Below, one piece after another: positions 17,934-27,082 of a stretch of DNA of 64,000 nucleotides. This DNA comes from Bacillota bacterium (GTDB lineage: Bacteria > Bacillota > Clostridia > Lachnospirales > Lachnospiraceae). The stretch covers positions 75,758 through 139,757 of the forward strand of contig JAEYJO010000052.1 in assembly GCA_023408815.1 (NCBI GenBank), in the 5' to 3' direction. Each line of letters starts with the position of its first letter. Positions within the stretch are counted from its first letter, which is position 1. The notes below the pieces were generated by a model. It saw only the letters and a program-made list of their open reading frames with translations, did no database searches and was not told where the DNA came from. The position numbers were made by a program, and so were the translations under genes.

Positions 17934-19172
17934 TCAGACCTTTGCCGCGCTGCTCCCTGCCAGATACCCCGTAGACCAGGCAATCTGTAAATTGAATCCA
18001 CCCGTCAGTGCGTCCACATCCAGAACTTCTCCGGCAAAATACAAGCCTTTTACCAGCTTGGATTCCATCGTAGAGGGATTTACTTCCTTAACAGAGATTC
18101 CTCCCTTTGTGATAATCGCCTCCTGGAACTCCCTTGTTCCCGTTATAGTCATTTCTATATGTTTTATCAAATGAACGAAACGAAATCTTTCTTCCTTCGT
18201 TACTTCGTGAATTTTCTTTTCCCCGTCGATTCCCGATAAGCGTATGATAACCGGAATCATCTTTGCCGGAAATAATGAGCCGAGGGAATTCCTAAATTGT
18301 TTATTTTTGTTCTCCTCAAAGTCTCTAAGCACCCGCTTATCCAACTGTTCTTCGCTAAGCGCCGGCTTTAAATCCAGATATAGAGAAATGTTTTCTTTGC
18401 TCTTTCTCCCCGTATAATAACTGCTGGCACTAAGAATCAGCGGCCCGCTCACTCCGAAATGAGTAAAGAGCATCTCTCCGAAGCCCTCATAGAATACCTT
18501 TTTCCCATTCTGGCATAAGGCTGCAGTTACATTCTTTAACGAAAGTCCCTGAAGCTCTTTGCACCAATCCTCCTTTACTATAAGCGGCACTAAGGAAGGA
18601 TAACAGGGTTTTGTGGAGTGTCCTTTCTCCTCCGCCATCCGGTATCCATCTCCCGTGGAACCCGTGACCGGATAAGACAGCCCTCCCGCCGCCACGATAA
18701 CCGCCTCTGCATGTTCCGTCTCCCCGTCCTGCGTTACCACTCCGATCACCCTGTCTTCCTCGGTCACCAATGTCTTTACAGCGGTATTCAGCCTTATATC
18801 CACGCCTAATCCCTTCATCTGTCTGTGCAATGCAGCAATCACATCCGAAGAATGGTCGGAGACGGGAAATACCCTCTCGCCCCTCTCTATCTTCGTCTTA
18901 CACCCCGCCTCCTCGAAAAAGCGGATGACGGCCTGATTGTCGAAACCATAAAAAGCACTGTATAAAAATTTCCCGTTAGTCACCACATTGCCGAATAAAC
19001 TTTCCATGTCGCAAGCATTGGTCAGGTTACATCTGCCCTTTCCCGTTATATATACTTTTTTCCCGAGCTTCTCATTCTTTTCAAAAAGAAGCACCTGCCC
19101 TCCGTTTTCGGCAGCGGCGACGGCCGCCATCATACCGGCGGCGCCTCCCCCGATCACAATTATCCTGCTCAT
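17934..19172 (-). CDS. HI0933/YhiN-type FAD-dependent oxidoreductase
   Basis: 412 residues from ATG 19172, with GGAG 8 bases upstream; ATG 19190 is possible but lacks a site. The N-terminal dinucleotide fold is clear: IIVIGGGAAGMMAAVAAAE. Family motifs follow: KVYITGKGRCNLTNACD, VIVAAGGLSYPVTGSTGDGY, and near the C-terminus GLYFAGEVLDVDALTGGFNL. Proteins of this family are flavoproteins of unknown substrate. The gene lies between cmk and an RpiR-type regulator in the same direction. Confidence 0.92.
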   Translation of the reverse strand: MSRIIVIGGGAAGMMAAVAAAENGGQVLLFEKNEKLGKKVYITGKGRCNLTNACDMESLFGNVVTNGKFLYSAFYGFDNQAVIRFFEEAGCKTKIERGERVFPVSDHSSDVIAALHRQMKGLGVDIRLNTAVKTLVTEEDRVIGVVTQDGETEHAEAVIVAAGGLSYPVTGSTGDGYRMAEEKGHSTKPCYPSLVPLIVKEDWCKELQGLSLKNVTAALCQNGKKVFYEGFGEMLFTHFGVSGPLILSASSYYTGRKSKENISLYLDLKPALSEEQLDKRVLRDFEENKNKQFRNSLGSLFPAKMIPVIIRLSGIDGEKKIHEVTKEERFRFVHLIKHIEMTITGTREFQEAIITKGGISVKEVNPSTMESKLVKGLYFAGEVLDVDALTGGFNLQIAWSTGYLAGSSAAKV

Positions 19173-19194
19173 AGTTTTTTCTCCGGTCATAAAT

Positions 19195-20136
19195 TTATTC
19201 CTTCATAAGAGGATTATTTAACATAGGCTCCTCATCGATAAAATTAATCTCATCATTCAAATATACCTGATAATTATTCCACGCCTGCTCTAACTGCTCC
19301 AAATTGTTCTTCACATCTTTCGGACGCTTCAGACAGAGGGCTACCACCAGCGCGTTAATGACGCTTAAAGGTGCTACCAGAGAATCCACGATGGAAACCA
19401 TGTCGCTTCTGGCGAACAGATTACAGGAGGAATATAAGTTCATAGGGGAATGTACGCTGTCGGTAATGGCGATTACCTTAGCATTTCTGTCGTTAGCGAA
19501 TTCCATCGCTTTCAAAGTCCTCATGGAATATCTGGGAAAACTGATTCCTACAATCGCATCTCTCTCACCGATCCGGATCATCTGCTCAAAAATCTCACTG
19601 ATGCTGGTACTGCTTAAAAGAACTACATTTCCTCTTATCATATTCAAATAAAAATGAAGGAAACTGGCCAATGGCTCACAACTTCGCATTCCAAGGACAT
19701 ATATCGTTTCGGCCTCTAAAATGGTATCCACCGCCATTTCGAAGAAAGTGCCGTCCAAATGCTCTATGGTATCTTGAATTTTTTCTATGTCAGCGTGCAG
19801 CACGGAAGTCAGTATCTCCGACTGAGTGCTCTTTCCATATTTCGCGCCTATTTTCTGTACAGTATTCAGCTTGTCCTTAACCCAGTCCTCCAGCTCCTTC
19901 TGGAATTCCGGGTATCCGTCGTAGCCGATGCCCGAAGCGAACCGTACTACGGTAGATTCGCTGACACCTACCGTCTCCCCAAGCTTCGCCGCAGTCATAA
20001 ATACCGCCTGCTCATAGTGGTCGGTAATAAAAGCAGCAATGGCCTTATGGCTCTTGCTCATCTTTCCATAGCCTTCCTCTACCCTCGATATGATGCTCAT
20101 GCTACTATCATTTTTGCCGCCTATCTGCTTCTCCAT
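19195..20136 (-). CDS. RpiR/MurR-family transcriptional regulator (HTH + SIS)
   Basis: 313 residues. An N-terminal HTH_6 domain (about 15-90: SKSHKAIAAFITDHYEQAVF, VSESTVVRFASGIGYDGYPE) is followed by a SIS sugar-phosphate-binding domain (about 145-270: IYVLGMRSCEPLASFL, VGISFPRYSMRTLKAMEFA, VIAITDSVHSPM). Such regulators sense a phosphosugar and control sugar or amino-sugar catabolism. No sugar gene is adjacent, so the target is unknown. GGGAAAG precedes the ATG. Confidence 0.88.
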   Translation of the reverse strand: MEKQIGGKNDSSMSIISRVEEGYGKMSKSHKAIAAFITDHYEQAVFMTAAKLGETVGVSESTVVRFASGIGYDGYPEFQKELEDWVKDKLNTVQKIGAKYGKSTQSEILTSVLHADIEKIQDTIEHLDGTFFEMAVDTILEAETIYVLGMRSCEPLASFLHFYLNMIRGNVVLLSSTSISEIFEQMIRIGERDAIVGISFPRYSMRTLKAMEFANDRNAKVIAITDSVHSPMNLYSSCNLFARSDMVSIVDSLVAPLSVINALVVALCLKRPKDVKNNLEQLEQAWNNYQVYLNDEINFIDEEPMLNNPLMKE

Positions 20137-20182
20137 TTATTCTTTCCCTTTACGTTCTGGCTTCCTATATCATTATTTACAT

Positions 20183-20731
20183 TTATTTCAAAAAGGACCG
20201 GAAAGAATCTTCCAGCAAATTTACCGTCTCGCTTTCCGGCAAATCATAATCCCCTGTCAATGCCATACAAGCCGCCCCATGGATAAATATCCACATCTTG
20301 GTGAACATTTCCTCCGAGGACATACAGCCGTATTCTTTCGCATAATTGATTTCTCTCACTACCGCACCCTTTTTCCCGTTCAACAAATCATAAAGGCTTC
20401 TTCCATGCCTTTGTTCAGACAAAAAGAGCAGGCGGAAAATATTCTTATTCTCTTCGGCAAAACGTATATAGGTAAGTCCCAAATCCACAAAAGGAATATC
20501 ATTATATTTCGGAAAGCTTTCGTAATAGGTCTCGAAATAATCCACCGCCATGACAAAAAGCTCTTCCATAAGCTCTTCCATATTACGGTAAATACGAAAA
20601 ATCGGCTGTGTGGAGCATCCTGCCCTCGCCGCCAGTTTCCTCGCAGTCACGTTCTCATACCCTTCTTCTTTGACCATTTCAAATGCGGCCTGCAAAATAT
20701 CACTTTGTATAATCGTCTCTTTTCTTGCCAT
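20183..20731 (-). CDS. TetR/AcrR-family transcriptional regulator
   Basis: 182 residues from ATG 20731, with GGGGG upstream. The N-terminal HTH (about 5-50) reads IIQSDILQAAFEMVKEEGYE, then VTARKLAARAGCSTQPIFRI with the usual Tyr-x-x-x-x-x-Leu continuation (YRNMEELMEEL). The ligand domain carries a WIFIHGAACM segment typical of the WHG subgroup. The likely target includes its own promoter: a perfect inverted repeat lies just upstream. No linked efflux or enzyme gene is obvious. Confidence 0.88.
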   Translation of the reverse strand: MARKETIIQSDILQAAFEMVKEEGYENVTARKLAARAGCSTQPIFRIYRNMEELMEELFVMAVDYFETYYESFPKYNDIPFVDLGLTYIRFAEENKNIFRLLFLSEQRHGRSLYDLLNGKKGAVVREINYAKEYGCMSSEEMFTKMWIFIHGAACMALTGDYDLPESETVNLLEDSFRSFLK

Positions 20732-20749
20732 AACGCATCCCCCATTAGT

Positions 20750-20767
20750 TAATAACAACCGTTATTA
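20750..20767. promoter_or_regulatory. Candidate TetR operator
   Basis: TAATAAC (20750-20756) and GTTATTA (20761-20767) are a perfect 7-bp inverted repeat with a 4-bp spacer, 19 bases upstream of the regulator's ATG. Autoregulation is inferred from position. Confidence 0.5.
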
Positions 20768-20823
20768 TTTTACTATGGATTGCTTTCCCTGTCAATGAAG
20801 TGAACAAAAGTGTGCCATAACAA

Positions 20824-20852
20824 AAGGGACTGCCGTAAAACGGCAATCCCTT
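20824..20852 (-). terminator. Terminator of the carboxyltransferase operon
   Basis: AAGGGACTGCCG (20824-20835) pairs with CGGCAATCCCTT (20841-20852) with one mismatch and a 5-nt loop. On the minus strand it is followed by TTTTGTT. It starts 16 bases after the stop of the 5S-like gene. Confidence 0.8.
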
Positions 20853-20867
20853 CCTTGCTTTTTAATA

Positions 20868-22295
20868 TTATACAGGATAAGCTGCATTTTTCGTATCAGC
20901 CTGAGTCATATCGACCTTTTCCTGCTGAGCCTGACGATATTTGAAGAAGTCAACAGCAACCTGAGGGAAAAGCGCATAGGATAATACGTCTTCATCCTGC
21001 TGTTTCCATTCCTTCATTTCCGCTTCCAATTTATCCAGCTCGTTCTCGATTAAATCGGCAGGACGACAGGTAATTCTTTCTTCACCCGGAATAACCTTGT
21101 CGATTACAGCCTGATTCATCGGTTTTACCGTCTGGCCGTATTCGCCGCGAAGTACGGCTTTCGTCTCCTTCGTAGCCATCTTGTAGCGTTCTCCCATAAG
21201 TACATTGAATACAGCCTGTGTACCAACGATCTGAGAGGAAGGAGTAACAAGAGGCGGCTCGCCGAGATCTTTACGAACCTCAGGAATCTCTCTAAGCACA
21301 TCATAGTACTTATCTTCTGCGTTCTGCTCTTTCAACTGGCTAACCATGTTGGATAACATACCGCCCGGTACCTGATATAATAAAGTCTTGATATCAACGC
21401 CCATAACCTTCGGATTGAGAAGACCGCTTGCCAGCCACTCGTCTCTGTGAGGTCTGAAGTAATCTGCAATCTGTGCAAGAACGTTCTGGTCATAACCCGT
21501 ATCATAAGGGGTTCCCTTGAAGGTCTCAACCATAACCTCCGTTGCGGGCTGTGAAGTACCCATAGCCATCGGAGAAATCGCACAGTCAATAATGTCTGCC
21601 CCCGCTTCTACCGCTTTCATATATGTCATGCTGGCTACACCAGAGGTATAGTGCGTATGCAGCTCTATCGGAAGAGAGGTAGCTCCCTTCATCGCAGAGA
21701 TCATCTTCGTAGCCTCATAAGGAAGCAAAAGGCCTGCCATATCCTTGATACAAATGGAATCCGCACCCATTTCCTCAACCTTTTTCGCCATGTCCACCCA
21801 GTAATCAAGCGTATAAGCATCGCCTAACGTATAGGAAAGGGCAACCTGCGCATGTCCTCTGCCTTCTCTCGCCTTTACTTTGCTGGTAGCGCTGACCGCC
21901 TCCTGCAGATTTCTAAGGTCGTTGAAGCAGTCGAAAATTCTAATAATGTCAATACCGTTTGCGATAGATTTTTCTACGAAGTAATCAACTACGTCGTCCG
22001 CATAAGGGCGGTATCCCAAAATATTCTGTCCACGAAACAGCATTTGCAGCTTCGTATTTTTAAATCCGTCTCTTAATTTTCTCAGTCTTTCCCACGGATC
22101 TTCCTTCAGGAAACGAAGAGAAGCATCAAAAGTAGCACCGCCCCAGCATTCCACTGCGTGATAGCCTACTTTGTCCATTGTATCGATGATTGGAAGCATC
22201 ATTTCGGTAGGCATTCTCGTCGCAATTAAGGACTGATGCGCATCACGAAGAACGGTTTCCACAATTCCAATCGGTTTTTTAACCTGTTCTGACAT
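20868..22295 (-). CDS. Pyruvate/oxaloacetate carboxyltransferase (OadA/5S-like)
   Basis: 475 residues. The TIM-barrel carboxyltransferase domain shows VETVLRDAHQSLIATRMPTE (metal Asp), MLFRGQNILGYRPYADDVV, IIRIFDCFNDLRN, DSICIKDMAGLLLPYEATKM (the carboxylated-Lys position) and IELHTHYTSG (metal His pair). The conserved PYC_OADA domain fills 300-460. Unlike full-length OadA or pyruvate carboxylase there is no C-terminal biotin domain; the carrier is the next gene upstream. It should move carboxyl between biotin and pyruvate/oxaloacetate. Last gene of a four-gene operon. Confidence 0.93.
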   Translation of the reverse strand: MSEQVKKPIGIVETVLRDAHQSLIATRMPTEMMLPIIDTMDKVGYHAVECWGGATFDASLRFLKEDPWERLRKLRDGFKNTKLQMLFRGQNILGYRPYADDVVDYFVEKSIANGIDIIRIFDCFNDLRNLQEAVSATSKVKAREGRGHAQVALSYTLGDAYTLDYWVDMAKKVEEMGADSICIKDMAGLLLPYEATKMISAMKGATSLPIELHTHYTSGVASMTYMKAVEAGADIIDCAISPMAMGTSQPATEVMVETFKGTPYDTGYDQNVLAQIADYFRPHRDEWLASGLLNPKVMGVDIKTLLYQVPGGMLSNMVSQLKEQNAEDKYYDVLREIPEVRKDLGEPPLVTPSSQIVGTQAVFNVLMGERYKMATKETKAVLRGEYGQTVKPMNQAVIDKVIPGEERITCRPADLIENELDKLEAEMKEWKQQDEDVLSYALFPQVAVDFFKYRQAQQEKVDMTQADTKNAAYPV

Positions 22296-22343
22296 TTTCT
22301 ATTCCTCCTATTATTTTAGCTGTCTTACTTCGAATTCCTGCAA

Positions 22344-22775
22344 TTAGTTCAAGGTTGCAAGTAAGGTTCCCGCCTCTACAGGTGAGCCTACTGTTGCATC
22401 GATGCTGGCAACAACGCCGTCCTGAGGTGCAACAACCGGAATTTCCATTTTCATAGCTTCAATAATAACTACCGGATCACCGGCCTTAACTGCTTGCCCA
22501 ACCTTCGCCTCGACACCGCAAACCTTACCGGCTGCGCCAGCTTCGATTCTTACGCTTCCAGCTGTACCGGAGGGTGCTGCTGCGGGAGCAGGTGCCGCCG
22601 CGGGTGCTTCTGCTGCGGGAGCAGGTGCTGCGACAGGCGCTGCTGCTACAGGCGCGGGAGCAGGTGCCGCTACGGGTGCTGCTGCTCTGGGAGCTGCATA
22701 AGCACCTGCGGTTCTTCCTTCTTCTACTACTACATCATATACGTTTCCATTAACGGTAATGGTATAATTTTTCAT
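22344..22775 (-). CDS. Biotin carboxyl carrier protein (1.3S-like)
   Basis: 143 residues. A short N-terminal domain is followed by a long Ala/Pro swivel linker (about 28-70) and a biotinyl domain with the canonical biotinylation site, VVIIEAMKMEIPVVAP (Lys near residue 109). Conserved glycines flank it (GKVCGVEAKVGQAVKAGDPV). The carrier shuttles CO2 between the two carboxyltransferases encoded either side. Biotin protein ligase is not in the window. Confidence 0.95.
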   Translation of the reverse strand: MKNYTITVNGNVYDVVVEEGRTAGAYAAPRAAAPVAAPAPAPVAAAPVAAPAPAAEAPAAAPAPAAAPSGTAGSVRIEAGAAGKVCGVEAKVGQAVKAGDPVVIIEAMKMEIPVVAPQDGVVASIDATVGSPVEAGTLLATLN

Positions 22776-22829
22776 TTCAATCTTCCTCCTACTTATACAA
22801 TAAGCTTATAATAAAAATCAAATTTTTGT

Positions 22830-23543
22830 TTAATATACCCGTCTTTTTCTGATTGACCTGACAACGAAGCCATCTGTAGAAGAAGCTCCCGATGAAGCAG
22901 CGATCGCCGCCGCGATAGCAGCCACCAGTTCGCGGTCATCGTAGTATTCTTCTTTTCTCATAATCTGAGCAATTGCGTTGTCCGGCTGTCTGTCCGCTTC
23001 CGGCTGGTCTGTGAACGCAGCTTTAATCTTCGGAACGAAGCCGGAACGGGATTTAGCAAAACCGGCAAGCACAAGAACTATGAATGCTACTCCCAGAACG
23101 GCCAATACAATAATCGCTCCGGTCTTGACCCATTCGCCAACGGGGCTGATTGGCGTCGTAGTGATGCTGACAAGGTTATACGTTTCGTCCATGACGATTT
23201 CTACCATCGCATCGCTCTTCGTTCCTTCTACCTTAACGTTCGCAACAGCACCGTTACCGGTCAGGTCTGCCGTATGCTCTACTATCTTTACATAACTACC
23301 CATATCCTCAAGCGCAACCGTCCAGCTGTCGAGAGCTGCAGCAATTACAGCGTTCGACGCGTACTGGGACTGCATATTCTGAGCACAGACCGTAGCAATG
23401 GATTCCACAAGCTGATCTCCGTATGCCAGAACCTCTTCTTCCGATACCTCAGGAACCGCTGCTGTGGTCTCCGCCGCCTCAGCCGATAAACTCACGCCGA
23501 AGATGCAGGTAATCATACCTAATACTAATAACCATTTTTTCAT
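22830..23543 (-). CDS. OadG-like membrane subunit
   Basis: 237 residues. A signal peptide (1-23, cleavage likely after AEA) is followed by an extracellular region of about 120 residues and one membrane helix near 144-164 (AIIVLAVLGVAFIVLVLAGF). The cytoplasmic tail ends EELVAAIAAAIAASSGAS-type followed by Arg-rich FVVRSIRKRRVY, a feature of OadG-type gamma subunits in Firmicutes. Gamma subunits anchor the soluble carboxyltransferase and bind metal in Na+-pumping decarboxylases. Here no membrane beta subunit is encoded nearby, so the role may be only anchoring. Confidence 0.8.
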   Translation of the reverse strand: MKKWLLVLGMITCIFGVSLSAEAAETTAAVPEVSEEEVLAYGDQLVESIATVCAQNMQSQYASNAVIAAALDSWTVALEDMGSYVKIVEHTADLTGNGAVANVKVEGTKSDAMVEIVMDETYNLVSITTTPISPVGEWVKTGAIIVLAVLGVAFIVLVLAGFAKSRSGFVPKIKAAFTDQPEADRQPDNAIAQIMRKEEYYDDRELVAAIAAAIAASSGASSTDGFVVRSIRKRRVY

Positions 23544-23558
23544 ATTAAGTATTCCTTT

Positions 23559-24989
23559 CTAAACTGTACCATGTTTTTTAGCCGGACGATCTTCATGTTT
23601 TGTATATAACATTTCGAAAGCGCCGATTATATATTTTCTCGTCTCGGAAGGTTCAACGATCTGATCCACATATCCTCTGGCCGCTGCACCTGCTGCGCTG
23701 GTCTGAAGCTTCGCATATTCCTGTGCGCAAGCATCGATCGCCTCGGAGCCTTGTCCATCGCAGATGATCTTAGCTGCCAGCTTCGCATCCATCGTTCCAA
23801 TTTCAGCATCCGGCCAAGCTATCGTGATATCTGCACCAAGAGCCTTGGAATTCATCGTAACATATGCGCTTCCAAAAGCCTTCTTCGTTATAACGTTCAC
23901 CTTAGGTACGGTTGCATTTGCAAACGCGTATGTAAGGCGCGCCGCTGCTTTTGCAATCTTCTTCTCTTCACATTCACTGGAAGCAAAGCCCTTTACATTC
24001 GTAAGGGTCAGCACCGGAATATCGAAAGCATCGCAGAAATTAACGAAATCTGCCGCTTTTTCACAGCCCTTTGCAGATAATACCGCATCGAAGTTCTCTG
24101 CTGTCTTTCCTTCCGCATCAAAAACCTCTGTGCGGTTGGCAACAGCGCCTACGGTAGCTCCGTTCAATTTAATGAAGCCAGTCACCATATCCTTTGCATA
24201 ATTTCTCTTCGTCTCGAAGAAAATACCATTATCTGAAATCTGGGAAAGAGCGATAGAAGTATCGCCCGCACAGTTTACAAGCTCTTCACATGTTCTGTTC
24301 AAGTCGTCCATACACTCGTCGAAAGACATGTTATCTTCATTATTCGCAGGAAGGATAGAAACAAGTTCTCTGATTTGTGCAAGAACGCTCGCCTCGTCAG
24401 AAACCACATCCACGATACCGACTTCTTTGCTCTGGAATGCTGCGGAAGAAGTGTCACATTTAGAAATTTCATTGCCGTCGATTGCATTAGGAGCATTCAC
24501 GAATAATTTTGCGCTCTTCTCCTCCATAAAGCTGAAATCGGTCAACGTAGGAACCAGTGCGAGTCCACCGCCGCAAGTGCCAAAAATAGCTGTGATCTGA
24601 GGGATTACTCCAGATGCATTCACCTGCTTCATGTAAATCTCACCGAAACCGTTTAAAGCATCCGTGGCCTCCTGCAATCTAAGTCCGGCAGAATTAATCA
24701 AACCGATAACAGGCGCACCTGTCTTCATTGCCAGATCATAGAGGTTCGCAATTTTCTTCGCATGCATCTCGCCAACCGTTCCGTTCAACACGGAAACATC
24801 CTGACTGTAAACATACACAAGATTGCTGTCAATTACTCCGTAACCGGTAATAACACCGTCAGAAGGAGTTTCTGTCTGTTTCAGATTGAAATCTGTTGCT
24901 CTTGCCGTTACAAGTGCTCCGATTTCAACGAAACTGTTTTCATCGAGTAAAGCTTTGATTCTTTGACTCGCTTGTGAAGTAGTACTCAT
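23559..24989 (-). CDS. mmdA: Acyl-CoA carboxyltransferase (MmdA/12S-like)
   Basis: 476 residues. It is a crotonase-fold carboxyltransferase of the methylmalonyl-CoA decarboxylase alpha / propionyl-CoA carboxylase beta family. Features are SDGVITGYGVIDSNLVYVYSQ, GAPVIGLINSAGLRLQEATD, TAIFGTCGGGLALVPTLTDF, the acyl-binding glycine pair, and GSAYVTMNSKALGADITIAW. CoA substrate (methylmalonyl, malonyl or another) cannot be fixed from sequence. GGAGG precedes the ATG. It is the first gene of the operon 12S-like, OadG-like, carrier, 5S-like. That combination recalls the propionibacterial transcarboxylase. Confidence 0.9.
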   Translation of the reverse strand: MSTTSQASQRIKALLDENSFVEIGALVTARATDFNLKQTETPSDGVITGYGVIDSNLVYVYSQDVSVLNGTVGEMHAKKIANLYDLAMKTGAPVIGLINSAGLRLQEATDALNGFGEIYMKQVNASGVIPQITAIFGTCGGGLALVPTLTDFSFMEEKSAKLFVNAPNAIDGNEISKCDTSSAAFQSKEVGIVDVVSDEASVLAQIRELVSILPANNEDNMSFDECMDDLNRTCEELVNCAGDTSIALSQISDNGIFFETKRNYAKDMVTGFIKLNGATVGAVANRTEVFDAEGKTAENFDAVLSAKGCEKAADFVNFCDAFDIPVLTLTNVKGFASSECEEKKIAKAAARLTYAFANATVPKVNVITKKAFGSAYVTMNSKALGADITIAWPDAEIGTMDAKLAAKIICDGQGSEAIDACAQEYAKLQTSAAGAAARGYVDQIVEPSETRKYIIGAFEMLYTKHEDRPAKKHGTV

Positions 24990-25123
24990 CTTTTCAGTCC
25001 TCCATTTTATATTAAATAAAAAAAAACAATTTAGCAGGGAAGTCCCTCCCTATAATCATACTGTAGTAGTATAACACAAAAAGGAAATTTATCCTAGAAT
25101 AATTTTGAAAATTTACAGTAATT

Positions 25124-26386
25124 TTATATTGCATACAAAGTCAATATATATCGCAGTATCCACGGAAAATCCATATCCGAAACTTCAGATTTTACTACAA
25201 TGGGGTATTCCTTTATCAGCTCCTCCCCAAGATAATAGCTTACCTCTCCTACCTTTATTCCTTCTGTAACAGGCGCCTTAAGCTCCTTTGGCAAAGTCTG
25301 CTTTACTTCTACCGCCTCATCCGCCCGGAGAAGGAGGTTCAGCTCCTTTGAACCATCCCCCTTTATTTCCACCTCTGTATATGCCTTTCCATAGGGCTTT
25401 CCGTTTTCAGGGACTCCGCCTTCCACCCAAAGAGGATCAAAAGCCACCGGCTCATATACGTTGCGATATTCATAGTTTTCCAATCCATAAGACATGAGCT
25501 TTTTCGTATCGCTCCATTTGTAGCTCTTGTTATTCGGCCAGCCACAAGCTAAAAGAGCTACGATGAAGGTCTTTCCGTCTTTTTTCAACGCTCCTACGTA
25601 GCAGTATCCCGCATTGTTGGTAAATCCGGTCTTTCCCGAAAGAGCACCATCCATCATGGAAAGAAAGGCGTTGTGATTTGCACAGGAATAACTCCTCTTC
25701 CCTTCCACATCGGAAAAGGAATGGCTCTGGGTCCTCGTTATCCGCAGAAATTCCTCGCTCTTTTCAGACTCTCCGATGCAGTATTTCATAATACGAGCCA
25801 AGTCTGCCGCTGTAGTGGAATGAACCTTCACCTCTCCCGCCGCATTCGTCGACGTAGCATCCAGCCCGTTTGGCGTAATAAAAAAAGTCTCCTCACAGCC
25901 TATGTCCCTCGCTTTTTTATTCATGAGCTTGGCAAATCCCTCCACGCTGCCTCCGATGTGCTCTGCTATGGCTACCGCCGAATCGTTATGGGATTCCAGC
26001 ATGAGGGAATACAATAAATCTTCCAGCCTGAAATGCTGCTCGGCCCGCATTCCCAAATGGACCTTCGGCTGAGCCGCCGCATAACCGGATACTGTAACAA
26101 TGTCTTCAGGATTGCCGTTTTCAAGAGCAATAATACATGTCATGATTTTCGTGGTGCTTGCCATCGGCATTGCTTCATCTTCGTTCTTGCCAAATAAAAC
26201 ACGCCCGGAATCCGCATCCATAAGGACTGCCGAACGGGCGTATAGCTTTATGTTTGTACTATTTTCTTCTTCGTTCCCTTCCTTTGCCAGGGCATGGCTT
26301 CCACCCCAGAATACCGCGCAGCTCAGATAAAGTGCCGCTATCACAAGATAAACTATCCGTCTATATTTCCTCTCCACTTTTTTCAT
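25124..26386 (-). CDS. D-alanyl-D-alanine carboxypeptidase (DacF-type)
   Basis: 420 residues from ATG 26386; a TTG at 26431 is in frame but has no ribosome site. The signal peptide covers about 1-34. The peptidase S11 motifs are all present: SxxK in MASTTKIMTC (near 78), SxN in LESHNDSAVAIAEH, and KTG in ALSGKTGFTNNAG. A C-terminal PBP5-like beta domain follows from about 300. It trims the terminal D-Ala of peptidoglycan pentapeptides outside the membrane. It lies immediately after scpB and is probably co-transcribed with scpAB. Confidence 0.93.
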   Translation of the reverse strand: MKKVERKYRRIVYLVIAALYLSCAVFWGGSHALAKEGNEEENSTNIKLYARSAVLMDADSGRVLFGKNEDEAMPMASTTKIMTCIIALENGNPEDIVTVSGYAAAQPKVHLGMRAEQHFRLEDLLYSLMLESHNDSAVAIAEHIGGSVEGFAKLMNKKARDIGCEETFFITPNGLDATSTNAAGEVKVHSTTAADLARIMKYCIGESEKSEEFLRITRTQSHSFSDVEGKRSYSCANHNAFLSMMDGALSGKTGFTNNAGYCYVGALKKDGKTFIVALLACGWPNNKSYKWSDTKKLMSYGLENYEYRNVYEPVAFDPLWVEGGVPENGKPYGKAYTEVEIKGDGSKELNLLLRADEAVEVKQTLPKELKAPVTEGIKVGEVSYYLGEELIKEYPIVVKSEVSDMDFPWILRYILTLYAI

Positions 26387-26450
26387 ATGATTTCCCGATA
26401 AACCTTCATCGTTTAAATATATGCCATCCAAGGGGAAAATAGAAACGCAC

Positions 26451-27020
26451 TTAAATATCCAGCTGAAGCTGTACCTCCGCTTCCGCCTGCTGTTTGAACT
26501 CTTCCATTTGCACTGAATTCAACTCCGGAAGTTCTCCCAATGATTTCACTCCGAAGCTTCTTAGGAATTCCTCCGTGGTCCCGAATAAAAGAGGCCTTCC
26601 CGGTGCATCCAGCCTTCCAACCTCCGTCACCAGATTGAACTCCACGAGACGGTTCACCGCATGGTCACAGCTTACTCCTCTGATTTTCTCTATTTCCAGT
26701 CTGGTCACCGGCTGCTTATAAGCGATGATCGACAAGGTTTCAAGAAGGGTGTCCGTAAGCACGAACTTCCTCGGTGTCCTGGCTATCTTTATGAGGTATT
26801 CATACATATCGGGTTTCGTGCAAAGCTGAATGGAATCCTCCAGCTCTATGAGCATAATCCCCCTGTTATCCTTCTCATAGCCTTCCTGCATTCCTGTCAG
26901 AATCTCTTTCGTCGTCTTAACATCCTCTTCTATGGTCTCGGCGAGCCTCGCTATCTCCACCGAATCTCCCATCGCAAAAAGAATGGCTTCTATAATCGCT
27001 TCCGCACTTTGTCTCTCCAA
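26451..27020 (-). CDS. scpB: Segregation and condensation protein B
   Basis: 189 residues. The winged-helix ScpB signature occurs: EAILFAMGDSVEIARLAETI at the N-terminus, LSIIAYKQPVTRLEIEKIRG and VGRLDAPGRPLLFGTTEEFL later. It bridges ScpA and SMC in the condensin complex. The start is a TTG codon with AGGG seven bases upstream; no ATG fits the conserved N-terminus. It follows scpA by 62 bases. Confidence 0.94.
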   Translation of the reverse strand: MERQSAEAIIEAILFAMGDSVEIARLAETIEEDVKTTKEILTGMQEGYEKDNRGIMLIELEDSIQLCTKPDMYEYLIKIARTPRKFVLTDTLLETLSIIAYKQPVTRLEIEKIRGVSCDHAVNRLVEFNLVTEVGRLDAPGRPLLFGTTEEFLRSFGVKSLGELPELNSVQMEEFKQQAEAEVQLQLDI

Positions 27021-27082
27021 TGTTCATCCCTGTCTTTCACAATTTCCCTTACATCGTATAAAACTGTATCCGTTTTTATGTA

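Noticed and set aside
20806..20818. ACAAAAGTGTGC resembles the left end of the dispersed repeat
   Set aside because: Only about 12 bases match and none of the downstream stem is present; probably chance.
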